A stretch of 64,000 nucleotides of DNA. It comes from Nitrospirales bacterium (GTDB taxonomy: Bacteria; Nitrospirota; Nitrospiria; Nitrospirales; UBA8639). The position numbers were made by a program, and so were the translations under genes. The stretch covers positions 1 through 64,000 of the forward strand of contig JAJDBM010000070.1 of the NCBI GenBank assembly GCA_029261355.1, given 5' to 3'. The notes beneath the pieces were generated by a model. That model was not told the DNA's origin. It ran no database searches and worked only from the letters and a program-made list of their open reading frames with translations. Of this stretch, positions 55,722 through 64,000 are shown piece by piece. The first letter of the stretch is position 1; each line of letters opens with the position of its first letter.

Positions 55722-56534
55722 ATGTTGAATAGTCAGAGAATAGCCCTATTAGGATCTGGCAACATGTCAGAGGCCTTAGTGTCTGGGGTCATACATGCCG
55801 GTATTGTGCCATCGGACTGTATCTTTACGACTGATATATCTAAGGATCGGCTAGATCACCTCGAAAGAACCTATCAAGTGCATATTGGAACAGATAATGA
55901 GGAAGCCGTTAAGTGGGCCTCTATTATCCTTCTTGCAGTTAAGCCCCAAGTCCTTCCAAAAGTTCTTAAGACGATCAAAAAGTCCATTAAGAAAAACCAC
56001 CTTGTTATCTCGGTCGCGGCTGGCGTTCCTATTTCAAAGATTGTGGCTGGTCTTCCCCTACGTACGGCCGTGATTCGAGCCATGCCCAATACTCCGGCCA
56101 TGGTTCTCAAAGGGGCTACGGCATTGGCTGCTGGAGAAAATGTGACCGAAGACCAACTCTCAGTCGCCAAGGAAATTTTTGAAGCATCGGGAAAGGTGGT
56201 GGTGGTTGAAGAAAAATTAATGGATGCCGTCACTGGGCTCAGTGGAAGTGGACCAGCCTATGTCTATGTGATGATTGAAGCCTTAGCTGATGGAGGGGTT
56301 CGTATGGGGCTTCCTCGAAATGTGGCGCTTACCCTTGCGACTCAAACGGTATTAGGCACTGCCCAGTTAGCGTTAGAGAGTGGAGAGCATCCAGGGGTAT
56401 TGAAAGATCGGGTGGCTTCCCCAGGAGGTACGACCATCGCTGGACTTCATGAATTGGAACAGGGGGGCATTCGAGCGACGCTCATGAATGCGGTTGAGGC
56501 GGCAACTCGACGGTCTCAGGAACTTGGCTCATAA
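55722..56534 (+). CDS. proC: Pyrroline-5-carboxylate reductase
   Basis: A 270-residue reductase of normal ProC length. The NAD(P)-binding N terminus ALLGSGNMSEALVSGV, the LAVKPQVLPKVL segment, VIRAMPNTPAMVLKGATAL, and the C-terminal LSGSGPAYVYVMIEALADGGVRMGL and VASPGGTTIAGLHELE are all family signatures. It performs the last step of proline synthesis in the cytoplasm. Confidence 0.96.
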   Translation: MLNSQRIALLGSGNMSEALVSGVIHAGIVPSDCIFTTDISKDRLDHLERTYQVHIGTDNEEAVKWASIILLAVKPQVLPKVLKTIKKSIKKNHLVISVAAGVPISKIVAGLPLRTAVIRAMPNTPAMVLKGATALAAGENVTEDQLSVAKEIFEASGKVVVVEEKLMDAVTGLSGSGPAYVYVMIEALADGGVRMGLPRNVALTLATQTVLGTAQLALESGEHPGVLKDRVASPGGTTIAGLHELEQGGIRATLMNAVEAATRRSQELGS

Positions 56535-56581
56535 GGGGCGATTTCGATGCAAACAATTGTGGGGAGTGAAAGGAGTGAGTT

Positions 56582-56779
56582 GTGCAATATTGGGTAAAAG
56601 TGGTGTTTACTGACAATAAAGAATTAGAAGTCAACGATGCTCTTCGTCACACGATTAGTGATGATATGGAAATTCTTGAGATTGATTCTCCTAAGGAAGT
56701 CATTATTATTCCGCTGAAGCAAATTAAATACTTTTCTTGTGATGCAACGGTGTTTGCAAAGCCTCCTGCTGGTTCATAG
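56582..56779 (+). CDS. Small hypothetical protein downstream of proC
   Basis: A 65-residue protein starting with GTG behind AAAGGAG (spacing about 6 nt), 48 bp after proC. It reads as a small beta-rich domain (WVKVVFTDNKELEVNDA...MEILEIDSPKEVIIIPLKQIKYFSCD). This pattern of hydrophobic strands resembles Sm-like or PilZ-like small domains, but no family is certain. It is probably co-transcribed with proC. Confidence 0.65.
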   Translation: MQYWVKVVFTDNKELEVNDALRHTISDDMEILEIDSPKEVIIIPLKQIKYFSCDATVFAKPPAGS

Positions 56780-56787
56780 TGGAATGT

Positions 56788-57879
56788 TCATTGGTGTCGT
56801 TCCTGTCGTGTTTCGGGAGGTAGAAATATCTCAATAACCAAGAAGCATTCTATTCCGAAAGGTATGTATCCTGCGTAGCCTAGGATTGGCATTTCGAAGA
56901 TATGAAAAGCCTGAAGGTACGGTATTGTATATTCCCAATGGGCCAAGCTTTGGGAATTCCATAATTCCCAAAAAAATCCGCAGATGAGTCCCGCCAAAGC
57001 TGGTGTGATAACCGGCCGCCAATCTCCCTCTTGAAGTTTTCCTAATAAAGACGTGCGTTCTTGAAGAGTTTGGATTCCTAACAACAGGAGTAATGGAGAA
57101 ATCCAAATCAGCCAATACATACGTGATGGCCAAATCCCAATACCTACCAACCCTAGAGTTGCGATGACAAGAAAGGTCCATCCGAGACCTTTCCCTGGCT
57201 TTACATTGACCATTCGCCAAGCCTTGAACGGCTCATTGATGATGGGAAATGTCGCGAGTAGCTCATAGGTTCCATATATGGCTGGCAGCACTGTTGAAAA
57301 GCAGAGGCTTCCAAATAAAAAGTATGGGAGGACTTCAAATTCATTCACAGGCAGGTAGTACCAATTGTGTACAAATCTATTGAGATATTCAAAGACCCAC
57401 CAAAACCCAGCACTCACCGGAAATAAGAAGAGGAAGTAATTGGGCTTACTCAATAATAGGCACCGGCCTGTTTGCATTGCTGTGCAGGCATTGACCAGCA
57501 GGATATAGCTTAACCATAGAGGAGTGAATGTGTGTAATTGAAAGGAATCGAGCCAAGTGATCCTTGACCATGCGATGATCCAAAAAATGATCAAGCTGGT
57601 AATGGCTATCCAGCCCCAAGCAGGGAAGGGGTTTTTTTTGCATCCGGTTATTGAAGTCCGTGGAAAGGTGAGAAGTCTCATGAGAAAGGGGGTAGAGCAG
57701 AGACCAAGGAAAATGACACCTCCAGCTAGCAGGATCCACGAAACCTTTTCTGGGGTAGTCTGAGTTGATCGTGGAGGATAGTGAAGGTAGGGAAGAATGG
57801 ACTCGCCAGAAAGCCATATGCCAAGTAAGGGCGCAATGAAAATGAAGAGAAGGAGGAGTGGAATATGTGATGGCCGCAT
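56788..57879 (-). CDS. Multi-pass membrane protein of unknown function
   Basis: A 363-residue integral membrane protein with about nine to ten hydrophobic segments (for example IPLLLLFIFIAPLLGIWLS, WILLAGGVIFLGLCS, WGWIAITSLIIFWIIAW, GLGWTFLVIATLGLVGIGIW, MYWLIWISPLLLLLGI). Conserved-looking motifs are FWWVFEYLNRFVHNWYYLPV and a C-terminal FFWELWNSQSLAHWEYTIPY with GYAGYIPFGIECF. Trp/Tyr-rich loops near the membrane suggest a lipid- or carotenoid-linked role, but this is only a guess. It converges with the small gene at 56582, separated by 8 bp. Confidence 0.7.
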   Translation of the reverse strand: MRPSHIPLLLLFIFIAPLLGIWLSGESILPYLHYPPRSTQTTPEKVSWILLAGGVIFLGLCSTPFLMRLLTFPRTSITGCKKNPFPAWGWIAITSLIIFWIIAWSRITWLDSFQLHTFTPLWLSYILLVNACTAMQTGRCLLLSKPNYFLFLFPVSAGFWWVFEYLNRFVHNWYYLPVNEFEVLPYFLFGSLCFSTVLPAIYGTYELLATFPIINEPFKAWRMVNVKPGKGLGWTFLVIATLGLVGIGIWPSRMYWLIWISPLLLLLGIQTLQERTSLLGKLQEGDWRPVITPALAGLICGFFWELWNSQSLAHWEYTIPYLQAFHIFEMPILGYAGYIPFGIECFLVIEIFLPPETRQERHQ

Positions 57880-57893
57880 GTGATGAGGAGGAA

Positions 57894-57915
57894 TGAGACG
57901 CCCTGAGTCGTCTCA
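57894..57915. terminator. Hairpin between thiI and the membrane protein gene
   Basis: TGAGACG-N8-CGTCTCA forms a perfect 7-bp stem (an alternative CCTGAG/CTCAGG pairing overlaps it). It lies about 55 bp after the thiI stop on the minus strand; the tract after it has few T. Confidence 0.4.
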
Positions 57916-57969
57916 GGTGCTCTCGTTTTTCTTTGGGATCACTAAGAAAGTCGAATCGTCGATATTCTA

Positions 57970-59148
57970 CTATCGAGGAAAGACAAATTCGTCACTTTCA
58001 ATTTGCTCGATACCTTGTTTTACCATTCCCTGTACATCGAGCTTCAGTTCGGCATGTTGGATATCTGGTAATCGAGAACGTGTGTTTGGATGGGGGGGGA
58101 CAAAGAGGCTACAGCAGTCTTGATCAGGTTCGATCGATATGTCAAATGAACCAATGGATTCGGCTTGCTGGGTAATTTCAATTTTATCCATACCAATTAA
58201 TGGACGAAGGATTGGTAGAGAGGTGGACTCACTGACAACCTGAATATTACCAGGTGTCTGTGATGCCACTTGACCAAGACTATCTCCGGTAACCAAACCC
58301 CAAGCATCTTCTCTGGCGGCGAGGTCGGTAGCAATTCGCATCATCATTCGTCGGTAGAGAACCACACGGATAGGGGCGGGAGCACCGAGAACAATCTGTT
58401 TTTGAATATCGCCAAATGGTACACGGTATAATTTTGATGCGAGTTGGTAGTGCGTGAGAAGATTGACCAATTCCTTTACCTTTTCTTCCGATGCACGGGA
58501 AAGGTACGGTCTTCCATGGAAATGGACAAAGACCACTTTGCATCCGCGTTTAATCATACGATAGGCTGCGACGGGCGAATCTATGCCACCAGACATGAGA
58601 CACAAAACTTTCCCTCCAGTTCCAACGGGTAGTCCACCAGGTCCAGGTTCTTTATTGAAGGCATAATAGGCTTCTCGTTTTAACAATTCGATGTAAATCG
58701 TGAGGTCTGGTTTTGATAGATTGACGCCCTTCTCTGTCTGCTCGCAAAGATATGCGCCGACCTCCCGGTCGATGTCCATGGAAGTCTTGGGGAACCGTTT
58801 TTCGGCACGCTTGGTGAGCACGCGAAATGTTTGAAATGAATTGAGCGGAATGTCTCGGTGAATCGCTTCTTTTAATGCGTTCAGGTCAGGGGAGGTGTAG
58901 TCAATGGAAACTGAGCGTGCCAAGGAGAAGTTTGTGACACCGAAGCTACGGGACAAGGTTTCGCGAATGCGTGTCCAGAAGCTTTCCTGGGGGAAGTCTA
59001 TTCGAATACGACCGGGCAATGCATCAACCTGTATCCCTTTTTGGTCTTTCAGAGCAGACCGCAGGTGATGGACGAGCCGCTGCTCAAAGAATCCTCGGTT
59101 GAGTCCCTTGAGGGCAATTTCATGGTAATGCACCAAGGCGTGAAACAT
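57970..59148 (-). CDS. thiI: tRNA 4-thiouridine synthase
   Basis: A 392-residue ThiI without the C-terminal rhodanese domain found in E. coli, as in many bacteria. It has the THUMP-type N terminus (HYHEIALKGLNRGFFEQRLVHHL), the PP-loop LMSGGIDSPVAAYRMIKRG, KVVFVHFHG and the C-terminal VTGDSLGQVASQTPGN motif. It makes 4-thiouridine at position 8 of tRNA (and in some organisms contributes sulfur for thiamine). It is the most upstream gene of the minus-strand pair with the membrane protein. Confidence 0.92.
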   Translation of the reverse strand: MFHALVHYHEIALKGLNRGFFEQRLVHHLRSALKDQKGIQVDALPGRIRIDFPQESFWTRIRETLSRSFGVTNFSLARSVSIDYTSPDLNALKEAIHRDIPLNSFQTFRVLTKRAEKRFPKTSMDIDREVGAYLCEQTEKGVNLSKPDLTIYIELLKREAYYAFNKEPGPGGLPVGTGGKVLCLMSGGIDSPVAAYRMIKRGCKVVFVHFHGRPYLSRASEEKVKELVNLLTHYQLASKLYRVPFGDIQKQIVLGAPAPIRVVLYRRMMMRIATDLAAREDAWGLVTGDSLGQVASQTPGNIQVVSESTSLPILRPLIGMDKIEITQQAESIGSFDISIEPDQDCCSLFVPPHPNTRSRLPDIQHAELKLDVQGMVKQGIEQIESDEFVFPR

Positions 59149-59215
59149 AGAATGAATAAGGTACCCTAAAATATGAAATATGTTGAGACCGAACTATGGG
59201 GTTAAAGCTTGATAT

Positions 59216-60136
59216 TTATTCTTGGTTTTCTAGGAAACGTTCGGCATCGAGGGCAGCCATGCATCCTGACCCTGCGGCGGTGATGGCCTGTCGATAATGA
59301 GAGTCTTGTACGTCCCCTGCAGCGAAGACCCCAGGGGTATTGGTGGCGGAACTATGAGGTTTTGTGATGAGATACCCTGCATCATCCATATCAAGTATCC
59401 CTGTGAATAGGCTTGTGTTTGGGGTATGGCCAATGGCGACAAATATGCCTTCACAAGGGATATCATCAGTTTGATTCGTGTTGACATCTCGTACGCGGAT
59501 TCCAGTCACAAGATCATCTCCCAGCATTTCATCGATACCGGCATTCCAGCGAAATGAAATTTTCTCATTTTTTACAGCTCGTTCTTGCATAATCTTTGAG
59601 GCGCGCAACGAGTCTCGACGATGGATAATCGTGACTTTGCTTGCAAACTTTGTAAGGAATGTGGCTTCTTCCATTGCACTGTCTCCACCGCCAATGACCA
59701 CGATTTCTTTTTCTCGAAAAAAGAACCCATCGCAGGTCGCACATGTTGAGACTCCGTGCCCCATTAGGCGACTTTCTGAAGGAAGTCCTAAGAGATTGGC
59801 GGAGGCTCCGGTCGAGATTATAAGTGTTTTGGCTTGTATCGTTTCTTCGTCATCGATTGTGATCGAAAAAGGTGACTGCTTTAAATCCACCTTGGTCACA
59901 TGTCCTTGGCGAAAAATCGTGCCGAACCGTTCAGCTTGGGCTCGCATGTCCATGATGAGTTGCGGTCCCATGATGCCATTAGGGAAACCTGGGTAATTTT
60001 CGACATCAGTGGTGATGGTTAACTGTCCTCCTGGCTGTGCCCCGTCTATGAGGACAGGCGAGAGGTTGGCTCGGGCGGTGTATAATGCGGCAGTGAGTCC
60101 AGCTGGACCAGATCCAAGAATAACGACGTTATGCAT
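59216..60136 (-). CDS. trxB: Thioredoxin reductase
   Basis: A 306-residue flavoprotein with the FAD-binding start VVILGSGPAGLTAALYTARA, the redox-active disulfide motif CATCDG, the NADPH-binding VVIGGGDSAMEEATFL, and the C-terminal FAAGDVQDSHYRQAITAAGSGCMAALDA. It reduces thioredoxin with NADPH in the cytoplasm. AGAAGGAG precedes the ATG on the minus strand. Confidence 0.96.
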   Translation of the reverse strand: MHNVVILGSGPAGLTAALYTARANLSPVLIDGAQPGGQLTITTDVENYPGFPNGIMGPQLIMDMRAQAERFGTIFRQGHVTKVDLKQSPFSITIDDEETIQAKTLIISTGASANLLGLPSESRLMGHGVSTCATCDGFFFREKEIVVIGGGDSAMEEATFLTKFASKVTIIHRRDSLRASKIMQERAVKNEKISFRWNAGIDEMLGDDLVTGIRVRDVNTNQTDDIPCEGIFVAIGHTPNTSLFTGILDMDDAGYLITKPHSSATNTPGVFAAGDVQDSHYRQAITAAGSGCMAALDAERFLENQE

Positions 60137-60221
60137 CTCTTTGACTCCTTCTAGTAGTATTGTGGACCAAGCTCAATGAATGAAGGGAGCAACGTGAAGC
60201 CTGCTCTTCGAGTTTCTTCCA

Positions 60222-60863
60222 TCAACGAACAGGTAACCCTAATTGATTGGCTTGGTGTTCCAACTTTCGATAGAGTCGGCCCACGATCGCACGTAACTGA
60301 CGTAACGGTAATTCGCCATCAATCACCTCGTCGGCATACTCCTGTTTTTTACGTTGCGGCATTTGTTGTTGAATCCTTCGAAGCGCCTCCGATTTCAACA
60401 TCCCAGTACGATTGGATGCCCGCTGAACCTGTATTGCTTGCTTTGCTTTGACGAGGATGACATGGTCCATCCTTCTGTAGGCTCCTGATTCTATCAGCAT
60501 GGCAGCATCGTAAATTATGACCGCGTCGGGGTTTTCTTTCGTAATCTGACGGGTGAGTCGAGCCTGCTCCCTTGCCACACGAGGGTACAGGATTGCTGTG
60601 AGTTGCTTGAGTCGACTTGGTTGTTGAAACACTATTGCTGCTAAAGCAGTACGATTTACCTCTTGGTGATCAGTGAGGATATCTCGACCAAATGTGTGTA
60701 CGATATCTTTCCAGGCTGCTCGTCGAGGCTTGACGACCTCACGAGTGAGCATATCCGCATCAATAATATTGGCCCCACATTGTTGAAATAATTGAGCAAC
60801 AGTGGTTTTTCCGGTTGCTAAACCGCCCGTAAGGCCCACGATGAGCATATCGCAACATAGCAT
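60222..60863 (-). CDS. coaE: Dephospho-CoA kinase
   Basis: A 213-residue kinase with the P-loop VGLTGGLATGKTTVAQ, ANIIDADMLTREVV, VIIYDAAMLIESG and a C-terminal basic region, all normal for CoaE. It phosphorylates dephospho-CoA in the last step of coenzyme A synthesis. TAGGAAAATTCCT before the ATG at 60863 favours that start over 60848. It lies 85 bp upstream of trxB on the same strand. Confidence 0.94.
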   Translation of the reverse strand: MLCCDMLIVGLTGGLATGKTTVAQLFQQCGANIIDADMLTREVVKPRRAAWKDIVHTFGRDILTDHQEVNRTALAAIVFQQPSRLKQLTAILYPRVAREQARLTRQITKENPDAVIIYDAAMLIESGAYRRMDHVILVKAKQAIQVQRASNRTGMLKSEALRRIQQQMPQRKKQEYADEVIDGELPLRQLRAIVGRLYRKLEHQANQLGLPVR

Positions 60864-61077
60864 AGGAATTTTCCTAGCGACAATATAGGACTTATTCTTA
60901 TGTTCTTGTCGATCAAGCCTCTCCCTTCTAAGCCATGTATGGGAATGTGAGAACCTTGATGAGTGTGTAGTCTACGCTTGACCCATGCTAGAGTCTTCAG
61001 GTATTGCCTAGTATAGAAGAGATGGCCTGCGGCCAAAGAAAATGTTAGTCTTTAGAAGCCATTTTTGAGGAAAATTC

Positions 61078-62139
61078 ATGCGTAACTTAAAGTGTAGCCA
61101 TACTAAATTAGCCGTGATGGGCTGCCTGTTTCAAGCGCTGTGCTTGGCATTTGTGTCAGTGAGTTTCGGTTCTCCGACGAATTCTCCACTTATCTCGCTG
61201 CCAGCAGAGCAAGAAAAATGGACTGTGGCCCCCGATGGGAGTGGATTATTTATTTCCATTCAAGAAGCCATCGATGCCGCGCAATCTGGAGATACCATTT
61301 GGATTAAGGCTGGAACCTATGCCGAAGATGTGACTGTCCATAGTAAAGAAGGACTCAAGATCATCGGCGAAAAGATGGACCTGGTCTTCATTACTGGCCT
61401 TAAGCGGGTTGGCTCTTTGCACGTTGGGAAGTGGCCTTATGGCGCTCGTAATGTCGAAATCCATAATCTCACGGTCACCCAGCATGGAGGACTTGGATTA
61501 GGTATCTTCAATGGCGGCGGCATACTTCTAAAATATATTCACGTTAAGGGCATGGTTTTTGGACAGCAAGTTGAGGACGTGCGATTAGAGAATTGTGTGA
61601 TTGGTGGCAGTGAGACAACTGGCGTGGCCTTTGCGAACTCTAAAGCTACTCTCGTCGGAAACTTTATTCATGACAATGATCATGGCGTCGCGGTTGGTGG
61701 CACCTCGGAGGTGCTTTTAAAACAAAATGTGATTACTCGAAGTTTGTTTGAAGGCATCATGGTGAACGACACGGGTAAGGCGATAGCGATTCAGAATACC
61801 ATTTTTCGTAATGGAGGAGGAATGGCCTTTCATGATGAGTCGGTGGGTGAAGCCCGTGGAAATATTTTGATGATGAGCGATACTGGTTTTCTTTTCTCTC
61901 CGAAGAGCCAGACGGTCTTTTCTGATAACGCGCTTTTCGCGAATAAGAAAAACTATCGTCAGGAAGGTAAGCCGGATTCTGGCTCTGCCTCTCGAAAGGG
62001 AGCCTCCGATGTGAACATACCTCCTGCTTTTGTGAATGCTGATGAAGATGATTTTCGTCTTCGAGCTGAAACCAAACTCCGTGACCTTGGAGCGTTCCCA
62101 TTTTTGGGAGCGTTGCCACCATTGGCTCTGGAACCGTAA
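61078..62139 (+). CDS. Exported right-handed beta-helix protein
   Basis: A 353-residue exported protein (signal ending in VSFGSP) that folds as a parallel beta-helix of pectate-lyase/NosD type: WTVAPDGSGLFISIQEAIDAAQSGDTIWIKAGTYAEDVTV, then repeated coils with NVEIHNLTVTQHGG, VRLENCVIGGSETTGVAF and LLKQNVITRSLFEGIMVNDTG. Such proteins bind or cleave polysaccharides, or assist cofactor assembly; no enzymatic motif stands out. GAGGAAAATTC precedes the ATG. Confidence 0.8.
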   Translation: MRNLKCSHTKLAVMGCLFQALCLAFVSVSFGSPTNSPLISLPAEQEKWTVAPDGSGLFISIQEAIDAAQSGDTIWIKAGTYAEDVTVHSKEGLKIIGEKMDLVFITGLKRVGSLHVGKWPYGARNVEIHNLTVTQHGGLGLGIFNGGGILLKYIHVKGMVFGQQVEDVRLENCVIGGSETTGVAFANSKATLVGNFIHDNDHGVAVGGTSEVLLKQNVITRSLFEGIMVNDTGKAIAIQNTIFRNGGGMAFHDESVGEARGNILMMSDTGFLFSPKSQTVFSDNALFANKKNYRQEGKPDSGSASRKGASDVNIPPAFVNADEDDFRLRAETKLRDLGAFPFLGALPPLALEP

Positions 62140-62205
62140 ATCATGAAAGAGAGTCCATCCACTTTGAAATTCTTTCTTATAGTTGTGCCCTCTCTGGATG
62201 GTTCA

Positions 62206-62490
62206 TCAATTTAGTATGTTTCCAAGGACACGAAAAAAATCATCCACTGCTTTCACTTTCGAATCAAGGTCACTTTTCTCCTCGTCTGATGTTTCCTCAC
62301 GTTCATTGACTCTGTCTCCTTGACTTTTCTGTGCCAGTTTTTTCTGCTGTGATCCTTGTTTCTCAATATGAGAAGGAATGGGGGGTTGATCTCCATGTTC
62401 ATGGCTGTGGGTCTCATTAGACCAATAGGAGCATCCAGTTGAAATGACGCAAACTAAAAACCCGATCATGATTAGGGTGACGATCTTCAT
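62206..62490 (-). CDS. Small lipoprotein
   Basis: A 94-residue lipoprotein with lipobox CVISTGC and a polar, charged mature part (NETHSHEHGDQPPIPSH then a Glu/Lys-rich stretch). It has a His-rich segment near the N terminus that could bind metal. It converges with the beta-helix gene. No family is recognised. Confidence 0.6.
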   Translation of the reverse strand: MKIVTLIMIGFLVCVISTGCSYWSNETHSHEHGDQPPIPSHIEKQGSQQKKLAQKSQGDRVNEREETSDEEKSDLDSKVKAVDDFFRVLGNILN

Positions 62491-62764
62491 TGCTGATATT
62501 TCCTTAGACCAAGGGTGACGTTAGAATAATGAAGTACGATATTTTGATATATTGGATATATGCTTTACCAAGATCGCTTATTGTGAGATGACCAGTGCAT
62601 AGAAGATAATTGAGGGATCATTCACTATAGGCTTTGTGTAGTATCAGTTTAGTGAAGGTAGGCATTGTGTGGCAATATTGATGAGTCTCACCATATGTCA
62701 ACGTTTCACAATGACTATTGAGGGACAGGAGTTATGAGTGAACGTATAACGAAAGGCTTGTCTG

Positions 62765-63412
62765 ATGGATATAAATGAAAAGATTGTGCAAGCCAAGCAA
62801 AGGCTCATGTTCAGAGGGCGTGGGGATTCTGCGAGGGAAGTTGATGTCGACTATGATGATCCACGTGTTCCTCCTGGACAGCATCTCGTCAATAACTGGC
62901 CAGTCTTGGATCTTGGAATAAAACCTGAGGTAGACCTTCAGGATTGGCGATTGGATATTGATGGACAGATAGAGCATCCTCTTTCGTGGAATTGGAAGGA
63001 TTATCAATCCCAATCGTTGAGCCATTTTTCCACAGACTTTCATTGTGTGACTTCCTGGAGTCGCCTGGATAACGAATGGGAAGGGATGAGCTTTAAGCAT
63101 GTCCTTGAAATCGTCCGCCCACTTTCTACGGCCAAATTTGTCTTATTTGAATCCTATGATGAGTACACCACAAACCTTCCCCTTTCTGTCTGTGATGATG
63201 ATGATGTATTTCTCGCTCATCAATGGAATCACCAACCCCTTTCACGTGACCATGGAGGGCCTGTTCGCATGATTGTTCCGAAGCTCTATGCATGGAAAGG
63301 TGCAAAGTGGATCAAGCGAATTACCTTTTCCGAACATGATGCCAAGGGATTTTGGGAGGTTCGGGGATATTCCAATACGGCGCTTCCTTGGAGCAATGAT
63401 CGATATGGATGA
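62765..63412 (+). CDS. Sulfite-oxidase-like molybdopterin protein
   Basis: A 215-residue protein of the short sulfite-oxidase-like (YuiH-type) class: the N-terminal RGRGDSAREVDVDYDDPRVPPGQHLVNNWPVLDLG, then the molybdopterin domain with DWRLDIDGQIEHPLSWNWKDYQ, the molybdenum-ligand Cys in FHCVTSWSRLDNEWEG, and the C-terminal HGGPVRMIVPKLYAWKGAKWI. It lacks a heme domain and a signal peptide, so it is probably cytoplasmic, and its electron donor is unknown. Confidence 0.85.
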   Translation: MDINEKIVQAKQRLMFRGRGDSAREVDVDYDDPRVPPGQHLVNNWPVLDLGIKPEVDLQDWRLDIDGQIEHPLSWNWKDYQSQSLSHFSTDFHCVTSWSRLDNEWEGMSFKHVLEIVRPLSTAKFVLFESYDEYTTNLPLSVCDDDDVFLAHQWNHQPLSRDHGGPVRMIVPKLYAWKGAKWIKRITFSEHDAKGFWEVRGYSNTALPWSNDRYG

Positions 63413-63635
63413 GCATTGAAACATCCACTGTGAACGCTTTATTTTCATTGGTTCGTATGCTCCCTTTCGCAGTGCTGCATCGTGTACATCGCATTCATCT
63501 CAATTGATGACTTTTAGTTAGTTACGGGATCGAAAGGTTCTTGCAACTACTCCTTACTTCTTTTCACTTGCATGCATTCTTACCAACTGGGTAGGATGTC
63601 TTGACGAGTAAAATCTTTAATGAGGTGACAGTGGC

Positions 63636-64000
63636 ATGACATGTCTTGACCGTGCCTGGATGAAGCAGCGTCTCTATCCCATTCTTCTATCTGTGTTTTC
63701 TCTTTTTTTGTTTTTTCCCCATGCTCTCGCACAAAATTTAGAATCGTTTTCAAAGCATGTGACTTCTCATACCTTGAAAAATGGTTGGACTTTTATCATT
63801 GTGGAACGTCCGAAAGCGCCGGTCTTTGCTTTCATGACGCGCGTTAATGTGGGGTCTGCTCAGGAACGATCTGGTGAGACGGGGTTAGCTCATATGTTTG
63901 AGCATATGGCTTTCAAAGGGACGCCCCGGGTTGGGACTACAAACTATGAAGATGAGCAGAAAGCTCTCAAAGATCTTGAGGCAGCCTATCAGGCCTATCA
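63636..64000 (+). CDS. M16-family metallopeptidase, N-terminal part (cut by window edge)
   Basis: The frame runs to the window edge and encodes a signal peptide (LLSVFSLFLFFPHALAQ) followed by the M16 peptidase start KHVTSHTLKNGWTFIIVERPKAPVFAFMTRVNVGSAQE and the inverted zinc motif HMFEHMAFKGT (HxxEH). It would be a periplasmic, pitrilysin-like peptidase. The start is 63636 or 63660; the rest is not visible. Confidence 0.9.
   Translation, partial: MTCLDRAWMKQRLYPILLSVFSLFLFFPHALAQNLESFSKHVTSHTLKNGWTFIIVERPKAPVFAFMTRVNVGSAQERSGETGLAHMFEHMAFKGTPRVGTTNYEDEQKALKDLEAAYQAY

Noticed and set aside
1-64000. CRISPR arrays, rRNA and tRNA genes
   Set aside because: No regularly spaced repeats and no recognisable tRNA arms or rRNA segments were found on reading both strands; a tRNAscan or Infernal run would settle it.

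Overview
The window comes from a Gram-negative (didermic) bacterium of moderate GC content. Lipoproteins, TolC- and RND-type efflux parts, outer-membrane barrels, LpoB/LPP20 lipoproteins and AsmA all point to an outer membrane. Several gene types (a giant copper oxidase, multiheme c-type cytochrome, LCIB-type carbonic anhydrase, sulfite-oxidase-like protein) would fit a chemolithotroph such as a member of Nitrospirota, but that placement is an inference from gene content; no rRNA or other phylogenetic marker was available.

Layout. 0-3 kb: the tail of an IS30-type transposase, followed by three unrelated small genes (HAD-like, cupin, SnoaL-like) with two copies of a ~37-bp intergenic repeat, then a lipoprotein. 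3-4.15 kb is gene-poor. 4.1-13.4 kb: an HDOD protein and, on the minus strand, a MarR regulator, a decayed membrane gene, an unusual fusion of an ABC-type substrate-binding domain with TolC, an RND adaptor and an RND pump, with a 107-bp tandem repeat between the fusion gene and the adaptor. 13.4-18.4 kb: small membrane proteins, a tetraheme cytochrome c with an apparent frameshift in its signal peptide, and an LCIB-family carbonic anhydrase. 18.9-20.3 kb: a sigma-54-type promoter, a receiver protein and the wreck of an NtrC-type activator. 20.5-27.6 kb: a predicted three-way-junction RNA, a 1635-residue multicopper oxidase in which the copper motifs occur in permuted order, a strong terminator, a cupredoxin-like secreted protein and a CRP/FNR regulator.

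27.9-31.3 kb is a tandem duplication of an outer-membrane-barrel plus alcohol-dehydrogenase unit in which the first dehydrogenase has decayed. 31.6-35.7 kb holds a TPR lipoprotein, a toxin-antitoxin pair, ppnN and a DUF4168 protein. 35.8-39.8 kb holds a reprolysin-like secreted protease and a propeptide-only paralogue, flanked by trmL and a second copy of the trmL 3' end. 39.8-43.8 kb: acetyl-CoA synthetase, a DUF4301 protein and a 55-residue protein. 43.9-49.8 kb is a cell-envelope operon (LPP20, LpoB, COG3014, second LPP20, AsmA). 50-52.6 kb is a degraded accessory island with a HlyC-like toxin acyltransferase remnant, two overlapping small genes, an HExxH protein fragment and an internally deleted REP-type transposase. 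52.6-64 kb is mostly housekeeping: duplicated HEAT-repeat proteins, proC, thiI, trxB, coaE, a beta-helix protein, a sulfite-oxidase-like enzyme and the start of an M16 peptidase.

The window is notable for the number of decayed or duplicated genes beside intact ones, and for two non-coding elements (the RNA at 20.5 kb and the tandem repeat at 9.6 kb) that protein annotation alone would miss.
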